From NCBI GenBank assembly GCA_015063645.1, contig SVTS01000006.1, positions 1 to 62,330 of the forward strand: 62,330 bases of DNA, read 5' to 3'. Source of the stretch: Oscillospiraceae bacterium (GTDB lineage: Bacteria > Bacillota > Clostridia > Oscillospirales > CAG-272). The position numbers and the translations under genes are program-made. Numbering within the stretch: the stretch's first letter is position 1; every line of letters begins with the position of its first letter. Positions 17,257 through 26,870 of this stretch are shown piece by piece. The notes beneath the pieces are model-generated. The model made no database searches, was not told the origin of the DNA, and saw nothing but the letters and a program-made list of their open reading frames with translations.

Positions 17257-18954
17257 TTATTTTCCTGCTTCGCAGAGTTTTTCCGCGACTGCCCGCATAT
17301 TTTCCTCACGCACCTTGACCACGCATCGGTCATAGGTGAGCAGACCGTTTGTCTCATCCTCCACATCGCTGAGCTGTGTCAGCACCGCGGCACTCAGCCC
17401 ATCACGGACTGCCGGCAGGACTTCCTCCGTATAGAGTGCGATCAGTGCTTTTTCCAGTTCTGCCGGATCGGCACAGAGGCGGTAGCCGTAATTGTCATCC
17501 AGATTGAAGCAATGTCCCTCTATCCGGCAGGAATATCCGCCGAATTCGGAAAGGACAAGCGGACGTTTACCGATTTTCAGACGGATTTTCCGGAAATAAA
17601 CATGTTCGCTCTGCACATCGCTGTCCCGTTCCGTGAACCATCCGGATGTACTGTCCCAGATGCGGGTGGGATCTGTTTTTTTCATTTCACCGTACAGGCG
17701 GTCGGCGTCATACTGTCCCCAGCCCTCGTTGAATACGGTATAGTAACACACGCAGGGATGATTGTACAGCAGTTCAGTCGTTTCTCTGAGAGAATTTTCA
17801 AATATTGCCCGGCGTTTCGGTGAGGCACGGTGCCGGATGCCCCGTTTCACCCCGACAGTAGGCAATGCGGTATCTGCCAGAAAGCTGTATCCGCCGCTGT
17901 TCACCATATCCTGGAATACCACCATACCGTGTACATCACAGAAATAGTAGAACAGATCCGGCTCAATTTTGATATGCTTGCGCAGCATATTGAAGCCGAG
18001 ACGTTTAGCTGTCAGAATATCCGAAAGATAACCGTCCGGTGACGCAGGTGTATAGATTCCGTCGGGAAAATATCCCTGATCCAGAAGTCCGTGGAAAAAG
18101 TACGGTTTCCCGTTCAGACAAAGCCGCGGCACGCCGCCGCATTCCTGTACCGTAACGGTACGCAGGGCAAAATAGGATTCGATCCGGTCAGTTCCGTCCG
18201 TCAGCGTAAAATTATACAGATACGGATCCTCCGGTGTCCAGAGATGGGGATTTTCCACCTGCAGTGTAAAACTGTCCCCGGTGTAAGTATAGGATTTTCC
18301 CTCCAGAATCAGCGTTTTCTGCGGATTTCCGCCGACCGTTTCGACTGTCACCCCCGTCAGAGACGGAGTCAGCCGCAGGGTACGGATACAGTTCTCCGGC
18401 ACACTTTCCAGCCAGACGGTCTGCCAGATGCCGCTGATGGGCGTATACCACATGCCGCCTCGCTTTTTTCTCTGTTTTCCCCAGGGGAAATCATGATCCA
18501 GTTCATCCGTCACCGTTACGGTGACAGTGTTTTCTCCATTCCAGACCGCATCGGTCACATCCATTGTAAACGGCAGATAGCCGCCCTCATGGGTTCCCGC
18601 AGGACTACCGTTCACGGATACTGCGGCAATCTGATCCACCGCTCCAAAATGGAGCAGAACACGCGCCCGGACCATATCGGCGGAAAGCGTAAACGATCGG
18701 CGATAGATGTATTTTTCTCCTTTTTCAGGCGCCCGTCCGATCCCCGACAGGCGGGATTCCGGCGGGAACGGTACAGTAATCGTACCCAGATCCGTTTCCG
18801 CCCCACCTGCCAGTACGGACAGCTTCCAGCTGCCGTTCAGCGAAAGCCAGGCGTCCCGCCGCATCTGCGGGCGGGGATACATATTCCAATCACAGGAGAA
18901 GTGTGTTTCAAAGGGAGTATGCAGCGTACAAAGCTGCGGAAGCTTCTTTTTCAT
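17257..18954 (-). CDS. Glycoside hydrolase family 2 (beta-galactosidase/glucuronidase type)
   Basis: 565 residues with the GH2 order: sugar-binding jelly roll (RDAWLSLNGSWKLS to ENTVTVTVTDELDHDFPWG), Ig-like domain, then TIM barrel with RLGFNMLRKHIKIEPDLFYY, acid/base Glu in VFNEGWGQYD and nucleophile Glu in VLSEFGG. Hydrolyses beta-linked galactose, glucuronate or mannose; which one is not clear. No signal peptide. It is at the short end for GH2, with no extra C-terminal domains. The start is ambiguous: an ATG at 18972 would leave a leader of only about nine bases after the promoter, so the next ATG at 18954 is used. Confidence 0.88.
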   Translation of the reverse strand: MKKKLPQLCTLHTPFETHFSCDWNMYPRPQMRRDAWLSLNGSWKLSVLAGGAETDLGTITVPFPPESRLSGIGRAPEKGEKYIYRRSFTLSADMVRARVLLHFGAVDQIAAVSVNGSPAGTHEGGYLPFTMDVTDAVWNGENTVTVTVTDELDHDFPWGKQRKKRGGMWYTPISGIWQTVWLESVPENCIRTLRLTPSLTGVTVETVGGNPQKTLILEGKSYTYTGDSFTLQVENPHLWTPEDPYLYNFTLTDGTDRIESYFALRTVTVQECGGVPRLCLNGKPYFFHGLLDQGYFPDGIYTPASPDGYLSDILTAKRLGFNMLRKHIKIEPDLFYYFCDVHGMVVFQDMVNSGGYSFLADTALPTVGVKRGIRHRASPKRRAIFENSLRETTELLYNHPCVCYYTVFNEGWGQYDADRLYGEMKKTDPTRIWDSTSGWFTERDSDVQSEHVYFRKIRLKIGKRPLVLSEFGGYSCRIEGHCFNLDDNYGYRLCADPAELEKALIALYTEEVLPAVRDGLSAAVLTQLSDVEDETNGLLTYDRCVVKVREENMRAVAEKLCEAGK

Positions 18955-18987
18955 ATTTTTTCTCGCATTCATAGGGATTCCAATACT

Positions 18988-19016
18988 ATTATACCCATCA
19001 AAATACACAAAAGCAA
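18988..19016 (-). promoter_or_regulatory. Promoter of the GH2 gene
   Basis: Minus strand TTGCTT (19011-19016), 17-bp spacer, TATAAT (18988-18993). The predicted start site near 18981 leaves a very short untranslated leader. Confidence 0.7.
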
Positions 19017-19036
19017 GAGTTTTTATTTAAATGAAA

Positions 19037-19065
19037 TTGACACCGAAAAAAAAGTAGAGTATAAT
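19037..19065 (+). promoter_or_regulatory. Consensus promoter of the NSS/heparinase operon
   Basis: TTGACA (19037-19042), 17 bp, TATAAT (19060-19065), followed by a leader of about 75 bases and AAAGGAAAAG before the ATG at 19146. Confidence 0.8.
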
Positions 19066-19145
19066 AAGGATGTTTATATGCAAGCGTCGTTTCCTGTCCG
19101 CAGGACTTTGACGCAGGATTTTTATTCTGAAAGGAAAAGACATCT

Positions 19146-20519
19146 ATGAAACAACGCGAAAAATTCTCCTCCCGGCTGGGATTCATTCTGATCTCCGCCG
19201 GATGCGCCATCGGGCTCGGCAACGTATACCGCTTCCCGATCATCACCGGTGCCTACGGCGGCGCATTCTTTGTCCTGATCTACCTTGCATTCCTGCTTCT
19301 GCTCGGTCTGCCCGTCATGTGCTGTGAGTTGGCTGTCGGCCGCGCCTCTCAGCGCAGCATTGCCTCCTCTTTTGAAGTACTGGAAAAGCCCGGTCAGAAA
19401 TGGCACCTCATGAAGTATGTCGGTGTCGCCGGCAACTATCTGCTCATGATGTTCTACACCTGCATCGCCGGCTGGATGCTGATCTATTTCTTCAAATATC
19501 TCACCGGTTCATCCATTCTTTCACTGACTACCCCTGAGGAATTGGGTGCACATTTCGGTGCCACGGTAGGCAATCTGCCGCTGCAGCTCCTGTCCACATT
19601 CGCAACCATTCTTTTCTGCTTCCTGATCTGTTCTCTCGGTCTGCAGAAAGGTGTGGAACGCATCACCAAATGGATGATGGTTGCTTTGTTCATCCTGATC
19701 ATCACACTGGCTGTGTACAGCTGTACCCTGCCCGGTGCTGCTGAAGGTCTGAAATTCTACCTGGTTCCCTCCATCGACAACATCAAAAATGCCGGTGTTA
19801 TCACGACGATCACTGCCGCTATGGGACAGTCCTTCTTCACGCTCAGCGTAGGTATCGGCTCCATCGCCATTTTCGGCAGCTATATCGGCAAGAACCGCGC
19901 TCTCCCGGGTGAGGCTTGCACTATCGTCGCGCTGGACACCTCCATTGCACTGCTCTCCGGTCTCATTATTTTCCCCGCATGCTTCACCTATGCCGGCGGT
20001 GTTCATGCCGATGCGGCAACCGTAGGCGCTTCGTTCCTCTTCACTACACTGTCCTCTATCTTCAACGCAATGCCCGCGGGACGGATCATCGGTGCTCTGT
20101 TCTTCCTCTTTATGATCTTTGCCGCCTTCTCCACTGTTATTGCCGTATTTGAAAACATCATGTCCTTCTGGCTTGAGATGACCAATCTCAGCCGCCGTGC
20201 TATCGCGCTGATCAATGTGGCGCTGATGCTCGTTCTCGCTCTTCCTGCCGTATTCAGCCTGAACATCTGGGAAGAGGTCCTCATTTTCGGCAAGGGATTT
20301 CTGGATCTGGAAGATTTCACTGTTTCCAACATTCTCCTTCCGCTGGGCAGCCTTATGTATGTTCTCTTCTGTACTTCCCGTTACGGCTGGGGCTGGGAGA
20401 AATTCTATGCGGAAGTCAACACGGGCAGCGGAATCAAACTGCCTAAATGGCTGCGCTTTTATATGTCCTATATTCTTCCCGTAATTATTATCATCGTTCT
20501 GATCATGTCCGTATTCTGA
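19146..20519 (+). CDS. Sodium-dependent transporter, NSS (SNF) family
   Basis: 457 residues and about eleven or twelve membrane helices. The first helix has the family's unwound sodium/substrate site, SAGCAIGLGNVYRFP, then GGAFFVLIYLAFLLLLGLP. NSS proteins such as LeuT import amino acids or related small molecules with sodium. The second gene of its operon is a TIM-barrel/heparinase fusion (21-bp gap), so the cargo may be a breakdown product linked to that enzyme, or simply an amino acid; the family is not known for sugars. A paralogue lies at 38442-39797. Confidence 0.9.
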   Translation: MKQREKFSSRLGFILISAGCAIGLGNVYRFPIITGAYGGAFFVLIYLAFLLLLGLPVMCCELAVGRASQRSIASSFEVLEKPGQKWHLMKYVGVAGNYLLMMFYTCIAGWMLIYFFKYLTGSSILSLTTPEELGAHFGATVGNLPLQLLSTFATILFCFLICSLGLQKGVERITKWMMVALFILIITLAVYSCTLPGAAEGLKFYLVPSIDNIKNAGVITTITAAMGQSFFTLSVGIGSIAIFGSYIGKNRALPGEACTIVALDTSIALLSGLIIFPACFTYAGGVHADAATVGASFLFTTLSSIFNAMPAGRIIGALFFLFMIFAAFSTVIAVFENIMSFWLEMTNLSRRAIALINVALMLVLALPAVFSLNIWEEVLIFGKGFLDLEDFTVSNILLPLGSLMYVLFCTSRYGWGWEKFYAEVNTGSGIKLPKWLRFYMSYILPVIIIIVLIMSVF

Positions 20520-20540
20520 TAAAAAACAGAGGTAATTCGT

Positions 20541-23500
20541 ATGCTTCGTTCTTTCAGTACACTTTGCTGTCAGGAGTATAATCTGCGTCAGGTAATTTCG
20601 CTGGCACTTTCCGCGCGAATGTACGGCGTTGAAATCCGCATGGCAAATGACGGCACCATTCTCGGCGGCATGACTATTGCCGACGCGGCGGAAATCCGCA
20701 ATGCCTTTACCGAAGCCGGTCTGACTGTCACGGATGTTGGACTGAGCGTATCTCCTGCCGGATATGAGCCGCAGAAGATCGCAGCCGCAAAGCCGGGGAT
20801 AGATCTGGCTTCCGCCATCGGCGCCCGGGCTGTACGGCTGTTCCTCGGCAAATTCCAGAAAAAATTCTCGCAGGTGATGGATGACGACATTCCCGGAATT
20901 GCCCGCACTCTGCAAGAACTCTGCGCGTATGCCGCGGAGAAGAATGTAGAAATTTGGCTGGAAACTCACAGCGAATTTTCCACCGGTAAATCTCTCAGAG
21001 AGATTCTGGATCTCGTCGGCTGTGCCAATCTGAAAGTGATCTGGGATATTATTCACACGATTGAATATCACGAAAGCGTTTCCGACACGGTTGCGTATCT
21101 GGGAGACGCGCTGGCGCATGTCCATGTTAAGGACGGCATTCCCTCGGATGATACGGACTCCACGCAGTACATCCACACGGATCTCGGTGCCGGTTCCATG
21201 CCCATCGCGGAAATCCTCGCCGCGCTGCGTGATGTTCATTATCAGGGATTCATTTCGCTGGAATGGGAATCCCCCTGGCGGGCAGAGATCCGTGATCTGT
21301 ATCCCGATCCGCTGCAGCTGCTCTTCGCGTTCAACCGCTGGATTGAGCAGAATGACCGCAAAGCCGCTTTGGCGGATATTCCGCTGCCGCCGTTCTATCC
21401 CCCGGCAGAACATCCGCGCGTCATGTTCCGCAAAGCGGACATTCCCGCCATCAAGGCACGCATGAGTGCGCCGGAGAACGCGGATGCGCTTCGCCGCTAC
21501 AACAAGGCTCTGCAGGATGATGCGGAACTGTTCCTCTCTTCCGAAATCAAAGATATTATGGCTAAAATGACGCCGGAAGAGCTGAAAGCAAGCCGGAATC
21601 AGGACCGCGGCATGGGAGGGAAGGACAACTCCAAATTCCGTTTCATCGACAGCGGCATGCTGGACAATATTGAAATCCGCGCATTTGCCTACGCCATTGA
21701 CGGCGATATATCCATCGGCCGCAGTGCCGCTGAGGCGATGCTGCAGTATCTGGACAACTGTGTCTCCATGGGATATGACGATGTGGGACAGCTTGTCTAT
21801 ACAGCCGCAGAAGTATATGACTGGTGCTATGATCTCTTCACAAAAGAAGAACGCGCGCTCCTGCTTGCGCGTACGCTGGTCTTTGCCGAGCGGCTTGAAA
21901 TCGGCTTTCCGCCCATCAAACAGGGACCGCTCAGCGGTCACGGTGTGGAATCCCAGCTGTTCCGCGATCTCTTTGCGCTGGGTATCGCCGCTTATGACGA
22001 GCGCCCGGAAATCTATGATGTGTCAGCCGGTCTGCTGGTCTGGGAATTCATCCCGGCACGCCGTTTCTTCAACGCCTCGCACATGAATATGCAGGGGGCC
22101 CACTACACCATTTACCGTGCGCACTGGGAGTACCTCAGCTCCGCTCTGCTGCGCGGCATGGGTGTACCGAATCTCTTCGGTCCCTCTCAGGGACATCTGC
22201 TGGACTGGCTGATCTACGGACGCCGTCCCGACGGCTTCTATCTGTTTGACGGTGATCACAGCGCCAACAATCACGATCCGATGATGCAGTATGAAAACAA
22301 GGGCGGGCGGGATTTCGCGCTGGGAGCCGCACTGTATCAGAATCCGTATTACAAGGATGAAATGACCCGCTGCATGCCGGACTTCCTTCTGGAGAATCCA
22401 AGTCGCAACCGTACCATGAATACGGTGGAGTATCTGCTTCTGCATGATCCCACGCTGCAGCCCCGCCCGCTCAGCGAACTTCCGACAACAAAATTCTTCC
22501 CCTTCCCCAAGGGAGGTGTTCTGGCGCGTACCGGCTGGAATATGGGGCGCGACAGCGCGGATGTTCTCTGCGAGATGAAGATCAACGAATACTGGAGCAC
22601 AAATCACCAGCATCAGGATGCCGGCTCGTTCCAGATTTACTACAAAGGCATGCTGGCAACGGACTCCGGTTACTATCAATCAAAAATCGTTATCTTCGAC
22701 CGTGAGAAGCGGAAGCTGAACAACGGCAACACCGGCTACGGCGGACAGCACGATTACAACTACAACAAAGCCACTATCGCGCACAATGCCATGCTGGTAT
22801 ACGATCCCGATGAAGAGGGCGGAATGGTCTTCCCTGCCGGCGGACAGCCGATGATGACCAGCAGCTACAAATCCATTGATGCGTACATCGGTATCGGTCA
22901 GAATCATATCGCGGACGTGCTCGGTTACAAAAACGGCAGCGGATTCACCTATCTTTCCGGCGAACTCTCCCGCGCATACGGCAGCAAAGTAAAGAACTAT
23001 ATCCGTTCCTTTGTGTTCCTGGATCTCGGCCGTGAGGATTGTCCGGCGGCACTGATCGTCCATGACGACATCACCTCCGCCGATCCGATGTTCCGTAAAT
23101 CCTGGCTCTGCCACGGCATCAACGCACCGGAAGTTGCCGGAAGCCGCTCCGTATTCTCCGTTACCGAACGCGGATACAACGGACGTCTGAGTGTCGATAC
23201 GCTTCTTCCCCGGGAGGACAATCTGGATATCTCCTCCATTACAGATCCGACAGACTTTGATGTATTCGGAAAGAAATATCCCGCAGAACTCTTCCCCGAC
23301 CGCCGCAACGAAGGCGGTGCGTGCCGGATCATGGTCTCGCCGAAAATCGCATCAGAACGGGATCGCTTCCTGCATGTTCTGCAGGTTTCCGATGCGGATA
23401 AACCGGCGATGGACAAGCCTCTGTATACAGAATCCGCCGGCATCTGCGGCACGCTCCTCTACGGCACAGCCGTACTCTTTGCGGATCCGGAAGCGGAACA

Positions 23501-23654
23501 GTTCCACATTACTCTGCCCGTAGTGTGCGAAAGAGTTCTTCTCTGCGGTATCCGCGGGAAGTGGAATATCAATGGCAATTCCGCCGATATCCGTACAGGG
23601 GACGGTATGACTGTTCTGGAAAATATCCGGGAAATCCGCGCACAAAAAGCATAA
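20541..23654 (+). CDS. Fusion: xylose-isomerase-like TIM barrel + heparinase II/III-like lyase
   Basis: 1037 residues with two enzymes in one chain. Residues of about 1-270 are a sugar isomerase/epimerase-like TIM barrel, with probable metal ligands in WLETHSEF (Glu141), VIWDIIHT (Asp169), AHVHVKD (His195) and FISLEWESP (Glu241/243). From about 291 (HPRVMFRKADIPAIKARM) to the end is a heparinase II/III-type (alpha/alpha) toroid plus beta sandwich, with the catalytic region STNHQHQDAGSFQIYYKG and, after it, HDYNYNKATIAHNAML. Such lyases cleave uronic acid polysaccharides and leave unsaturated sugars. The frame is continuous across the junction. No signal peptide, so it acts inside the cell. 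Confidence 0.82.
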   Translation: MLRSFSTLCCQEYNLRQVISLALSARMYGVEIRMANDGTILGGMTIADAAEIRNAFTEAGLTVTDVGLSVSPAGYEPQKIAAAKPGIDLASAIGARAVRLFLGKFQKKFSQVMDDDIPGIARTLQELCAYAAEKNVEIWLETHSEFSTGKSLREILDLVGCANLKVIWDIIHTIEYHESVSDTVAYLGDALAHVHVKDGIPSDDTDSTQYIHTDLGAGSMPIAEILAALRDVHYQGFISLEWESPWRAEIRDLYPDPLQLLFAFNRWIEQNDRKAALADIPLPPFYPPAEHPRVMFRKADIPAIKARMSAPENADALRRYNKALQDDAELFLSSEIKDIMAKMTPEELKASRNQDRGMGGKDNSKFRFIDSGMLDNIEIRAFAYAIDGDISIGRSAAEAMLQYLDNCVSMGYDDVGQLVYTAAEVYDWCYDLFTKEERALLLARTLVFAERLEIGFPPIKQGPLSGHGVESQLFRDLFALGIAAYDERPEIYDVSAGLLVWEFIPARRFFNASHMNMQGAHYTIYRAHWEYLSSALLRGMGVPNLFGPSQGHLLDWLIYGRRPDGFYLFDGDHSANNHDPMMQYENKGGRDFALGAALYQNPYYKDEMTRCMPDFLLENPSRNRTMNTVEYLLLHDPTLQPRPLSELPTTKFFPFPKGGVLARTGWNMGRDSADVLCEMKINEYWSTNHQHQDAGSFQIYYKGMLATDSGYYQSKIVIFDREKRKLNNGNTGYGGQHDYNYNKATIAHNAMLVYDPDEEGGMVFPAGGQPMMTSSYKSIDAYIGIGQNHIADVLGYKNGSGFTYLSGELSRAYGSKVKNYIRSFVFLDLGREDCPAALIVHDDITSADPMFRKSWLCHGINAPEVAGSRSVFSVTERGYNGRLSVDTLLPREDNLDISSITDPTDFDVFGKKYPAELFPDRRNEGGACRIMVSPKIASERDRFLHVLQVSDADKPAMDKPLYTESAGICGTLLYGTAVLFADPEAEQFHITLPVVCERVLLCGIRGKWNINGNSADIRTGDGMTVLENIREIRAQKA

Positions 23655-23660
23655 CACACA

Positions 23661-23691
23661 CCGGGGGGCCGCACGGTCTCCCGGAATTTTT
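23661..23691 (+). terminator. Rho-independent terminator
   Basis: An 11-bp G+C-rich stem (23661-23671/23674-23684, two wobble pairs) followed by T7, just past the fusion gene. Confidence 0.8.
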
Positions 23692-23701
23692 TTGTTTTCT
23701 G

Positions 23702-23849
23702 TTGCATTTCTGAGCGAAACATGATATAATAGATATAATATATGTAATCGAATATTTACTGCCACCGGGTAGTGAATGCATCCGCATTCGTCTGTACATC
23801 GTCAGGTCTCAGAAGATGTGCATACGGGTGTTTTTTTTGGGAGTTTTTT
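23702..23849 (+). promoter_or_regulatory. pnuC promoter and structured 5' leader, candidate riboswitch
   Basis: TTGCAT (23702-23707), 17 bp, TATAAT (23725-23730). The leader of about 110 bases folds into two hairpins, 23774-23779/23784-23789 (6 bp) and 23793-23800/23815-23822 (8 bp with one wobble, 14-nt loop), enclosed by CACC (23763-23766)/GGTG (23827-23830). Eight T residues follow directly (23831-23838), then GGGAG and the ATG. This looks like a ligand-controlled termination or initiation switch. I cannot match it to a named class. Confidence 0.4.
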
Positions 23850-24539
23850 ATGCGCCGTTTGATCCGTTATTTTTCTCCTGCCGAGCGGATACTCTGGGAA
23901 AGTTCGGTTGGTCTTATTCTCAGTTTCTTTCTCATCTTTGACCGCACAAACATACTTACCCTGATCGCCTCGCTGCTCGGAGCTACATCCCTGATCTTCA
24001 ATGCCAAGGGGAATCCGTTCGGTCAGTTTCTGATGATTGTCTTCAGCCTTCTGTACGGCATTATTTCCTATACATTCGCCTATTACGGAGAGATGATCAC
24101 CTATTTCGGCATGACGGCGCCGATGGCACTCTTTGCACTGATCGCCTGGCTTCGGCATCCCTATAAAGGAAAAAAATCGGAAGTGGAAGTTAACCGGCTG
24201 CATGCACGGGAATACGTTTTCATGATGCTGCTCAGCACCGCGGTTACTGTTCTGTTTTATTATATTCTCGCGGCGTTTGACACCGCCAATCTTCTGCCGA
24301 GCACGCTCTCCGTCACAACCAGTTTTATCGCCGTCTATCTCACTTTCCGCCGCAGTCCGTATTTTGCCCTCGCCTATGCCGCCAATGATGTGGTCCTGAT
24401 TATCCTGTGGATCCTCGCTTCCCTGCAGAATACAGCATATCTGTCAGTCACCGTCTGCTTTTTTATTTTTCTCGTCAATGATCTGTACGGATTTATCAGC
24501 TGGCGGAAAATGCAGCAGCGTCAGCACAGCGGAAACTGA
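23850..24539 (+). CDS. pnuC: PnuC-family nicotinamide riboside (vitamin) transporter
   Basis: 229 residues, about seven membrane helices, beginning MRRLIRYFSPAERILWESS. Typical PnuC features: GATSLIFNAKGNPFGQFLMI, LLYGIISYTFAYYGEMITYF, and the C-terminal FLVNDLYGFISWRKMQ with the WNW-like region near AYAANDVVLIILWILAS. The family moves nicotinamide riboside, or in relatives thiamine or riboflavin, by facilitated diffusion with trapping by a kinase. The ATG at 23850 follows GGGAG; an earlier in-frame start would lie within the structured leader. Single-gene unit between a terminator and the glycyl radical enzyme promoter. Confidence 0.85.
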   Translation: MRRLIRYFSPAERILWESSVGLILSFFLIFDRTNILTLIASLLGATSLIFNAKGNPFGQFLMIVFSLLYGIISYTFAYYGEMITYFGMTAPMALFALIAWLRHPYKGKKSEVEVNRLHAREYVFMMLLSTAVTVLFYYILAAFDTANLLPSTLSVTTSFIAVYLTFRRSPYFALAYAANDVVLIILWILASLQNTAYLSVTVCFFIFLVNDLYGFISWRKMQQRQHSGN

Positions 24540-24635
24540 AAATCAGTATCGTTTCAGTCAAGTCTCCCGTTTTATTCATGGAATTATCCGAGGGAAACAG
24601 GTATAATGGATACATCAACATCCGGGAGGTTTCCT

Positions 24636-26870
24636 ATGGAATTCATTCGAGACTGTGATCTTGCCTATCTGCAGAACAAATATCACAATGCATCAAAGCC
24701 CTATGACAACTTCAAGCGATTTATTCTGAATGATGATTTTTACGACCCCGCCACCGGGCTGAGCGGTGAGGAAATGTGCGCGCTTGTCCGGGAAGAGGAT
24801 AAAAAGCACGCTCATCTGCCCCACTGCATCCGCAAGGCACATGCATTCCGTCTGGTGCTGGAGAATACCCGTCTCCGCTGTGACGGGCAGGATTATTTCC
24901 CCGCGATCCACCAGCAGGACCGCAAACCGGTTGCACAGCTGTATCAGGGATGGAAAAAAGAGATTTTTGCCACGAAAGCTGCTTCCGTGGCAGATGATAT
25001 GAATCTTCTGGACCGCACTGCCGCCTCCACCGCGTGGGTGGATTTCGATCACAACGTACCGATCTGGGATCGGGTATTTGCCCTGGGATTCCCGGGACTT
25101 CTCGCGAATGCCATGCGTGCACGGGACGATTTGGCTGCAAAAGCGCCGCTGAGCGAAAAGCAGGAAGCGTTTTTTGAAGCGATCCGGATTACATACGAAG
25201 CCATTCTCACCCTGCTTGACCGTATGATCGCTGTGGCATCTTCCACAGAAAATCCCAGCGAAAAGACGCCGATGCTGATCTCCGCTCTGCAGTCACTGAA
25301 AGCCGGTGCACCCCGGACACTCTATGAAACTCTGCTTCTGATCTACATTTACTTTATGTGCAGTGAGCACATTGAAGGACTGCAGGTGCGTTCCCTCTGT
25401 CACATGGATCGGCTTCTGGCACCCTATTATCTCCGTGACCGCGAAAACGGTATCCCCGCGGAGGAGCTGAAACATCAGCTGGCATATTTCCTCATGCAGT
25501 TTGCCTGCATTGACAACTACTGGGGACAGCCCATGTATCTGGGCGGCACCAATCCAGACGGAAGCACTGCGGTAAACGAATTCTCACTGATCATTCTGGA
25601 TATATATGACCGTATGGGCATTCTCAATCCGAAAATTCAGATCAAATACAGTCCGTCCATGCCGATGGAATTCGTGGAAAAAGCGCTGGATATGATCCGA
25701 CGCGGTCACTCCTCCATCGTATTTGTCAATGACGATATGATGGTGAAAATCCTGCGCGGGAAGGGCGTTTCCGAGGAAGAGGCGCATCGCTGTCAGGTTA
25801 CGGGATGCTATGAATTCAAGGTTCGCGGTGCGGCGGGAACCGGCATGAACTACATGAATCTGCTCAAGCCGCTGGAATATGTGATGCACAACGGACGTGA
25901 CGGCATGACGGGACAGCTTGTGGGACTTGAAACCGGTACAGAATTCCCCACGTTTGCATCTCTCCTGGATGCCTACAAAAAACAGCTGGCTGCTCTGATC
26001 GACCGCATCGTTCACATCGTCAACACCTACGAAGCATACATCAGCGAAATGAATCCGCAGAACATGCTGGCAGCTACATTTCCCCGTTGTCTGGAGCTTG
26101 GACGCGATCCTTACGACGGGGCAGGCACCATGAACAACACGGGCATTTCCTTCGGATATCTTGCCAACATCGCCGACTCGCTGGCAATGATCCAAAAATA
26201 TGTCTATGACAGAAAAGAGCTGACACTTGCTGCTCTGACGGAAATTCTGGATAAAAACTGGGAAGGTGCGGAGATTCTCCGCCGCCGTGTCCTCAGCGAT
26301 CCGGATCACTACGGCAACAACCGGGATCTGCCCGATTCACTGGCGGTGGAGATCAGCCGATTCTTCACCGATTATCTGAACGGACGTCCCAATACCCGCG
26401 GCGGTGTCTGGACCTCCGGCACCCATGTTGCCCGTCAGAGCTATGATCAGGGAAGAAGAACGCTCGCATCCCCCGACGGACGCCTCAGCGGGACGGAACT
26501 GTCCAAAAATTCCTCCGCATCCATGGGCATGAACCGGGAGGGCGCCACTGCCGCTGTACTTTCCGTGACAAAACTGGATTCCGTGGCACTTTCCGGTGAC
26601 AACACGCTGGATCTGGGGCTGCTTCCCTCCGCCGTACAGGGCGAGGACGGCATGGCTGCCATGCGCGGTATTCTGGAAACGTTTGCAAATCTGGGCGGTC
26701 TCGGCATTCATTTTAACGTTTTCAACGGTGAAATTCTCCGGGACGCGCAGGCGCATCCGGAAAAATATGCGGATCTGCAGATCCGTGTCTGCGGATGGAA
26801 TGTGCTTTTCAATCAGATGAAAAAAGAGGAACAGGACGGATTCATCCGTCAGGCGGAGGCTTTGGTATGA
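24636..26870 (+). CDS. Glycyl radical enzyme (PFL-like), substrate unknown
   Basis: 744 residues. The thiyl Cys391 lies in VTGCYEFKVRG with Glu393 two residues on, the arrangement of the dehydratase/lyase branch (GCxE), not of pyruvate formate-lyase (CC). The glycyl radical site is RVCGWNVLF with Gly720 near the C-terminus. The usual GCVE is GCYE here, a bulky Tyr beside the radical cysteine. The ATG at 24636 follows GGGAGG. Its activase overlaps by four bases. Reactions in this branch include dehydration of diols and hydroxyproline and C-N or C-S cleavage; none can be assigned. Strictly anaerobic, cytoplasmic or compartment-associated; no microcompartment genes are nearby. Confidence 0.9.
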   Translation: MEFIRDCDLAYLQNKYHNASKPYDNFKRFILNDDFYDPATGLSGEEMCALVREEDKKHAHLPHCIRKAHAFRLVLENTRLRCDGQDYFPAIHQQDRKPVAQLYQGWKKEIFATKAASVADDMNLLDRTAASTAWVDFDHNVPIWDRVFALGFPGLLANAMRARDDLAAKAPLSEKQEAFFEAIRITYEAILTLLDRMIAVASSTENPSEKTPMLISALQSLKAGAPRTLYETLLLIYIYFMCSEHIEGLQVRSLCHMDRLLAPYYLRDRENGIPAEELKHQLAYFLMQFACIDNYWGQPMYLGGTNPDGSTAVNEFSLIILDIYDRMGILNPKIQIKYSPSMPMEFVEKALDMIRRGHSSIVFVNDDMMVKILRGKGVSEEEAHRCQVTGCYEFKVRGAAGTGMNYMNLLKPLEYVMHNGRDGMTGQLVGLETGTEFPTFASLLDAYKKQLAALIDRIVHIVNTYEAYISEMNPQNMLAATFPRCLELGRDPYDGAGTMNNTGISFGYLANIADSLAMIQKYVYDRKELTLAALTEILDKNWEGAEILRRRVLSDPDHYGNNRDLPDSLAVEISRFFTDYLNGRPNTRGGVWTSGTHVARQSYDQGRRTLASPDGRLSGTELSKNSSASMGMNREGATAAVLSVTKLDSVALSGDNTLDLGLLPSAVQGEDGMAAMRGILETFANLGGLGIHFNVFNGEILRDAQAHPEKYADLQIRVCGWNVLFNQMKKEEQDGFIRQAEALV

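Noticed and set aside
19521-21941. 806-codon open frame on the minus strand across the NSS and fusion genes
   Set aside because: It lies antisense to two genes with clear protein families, has no ribosome site or family resemblance, and spans their junction. It is a by-product of codon bias.
23763-23838. TPP or preQ1 riboswitch assignment for the pnuC leader
   Set aside because: The conserved core words of these classes (such as CTGAGA followed by ACCTGAT for TPP) are not present, so only a generic structured leader is claimed.
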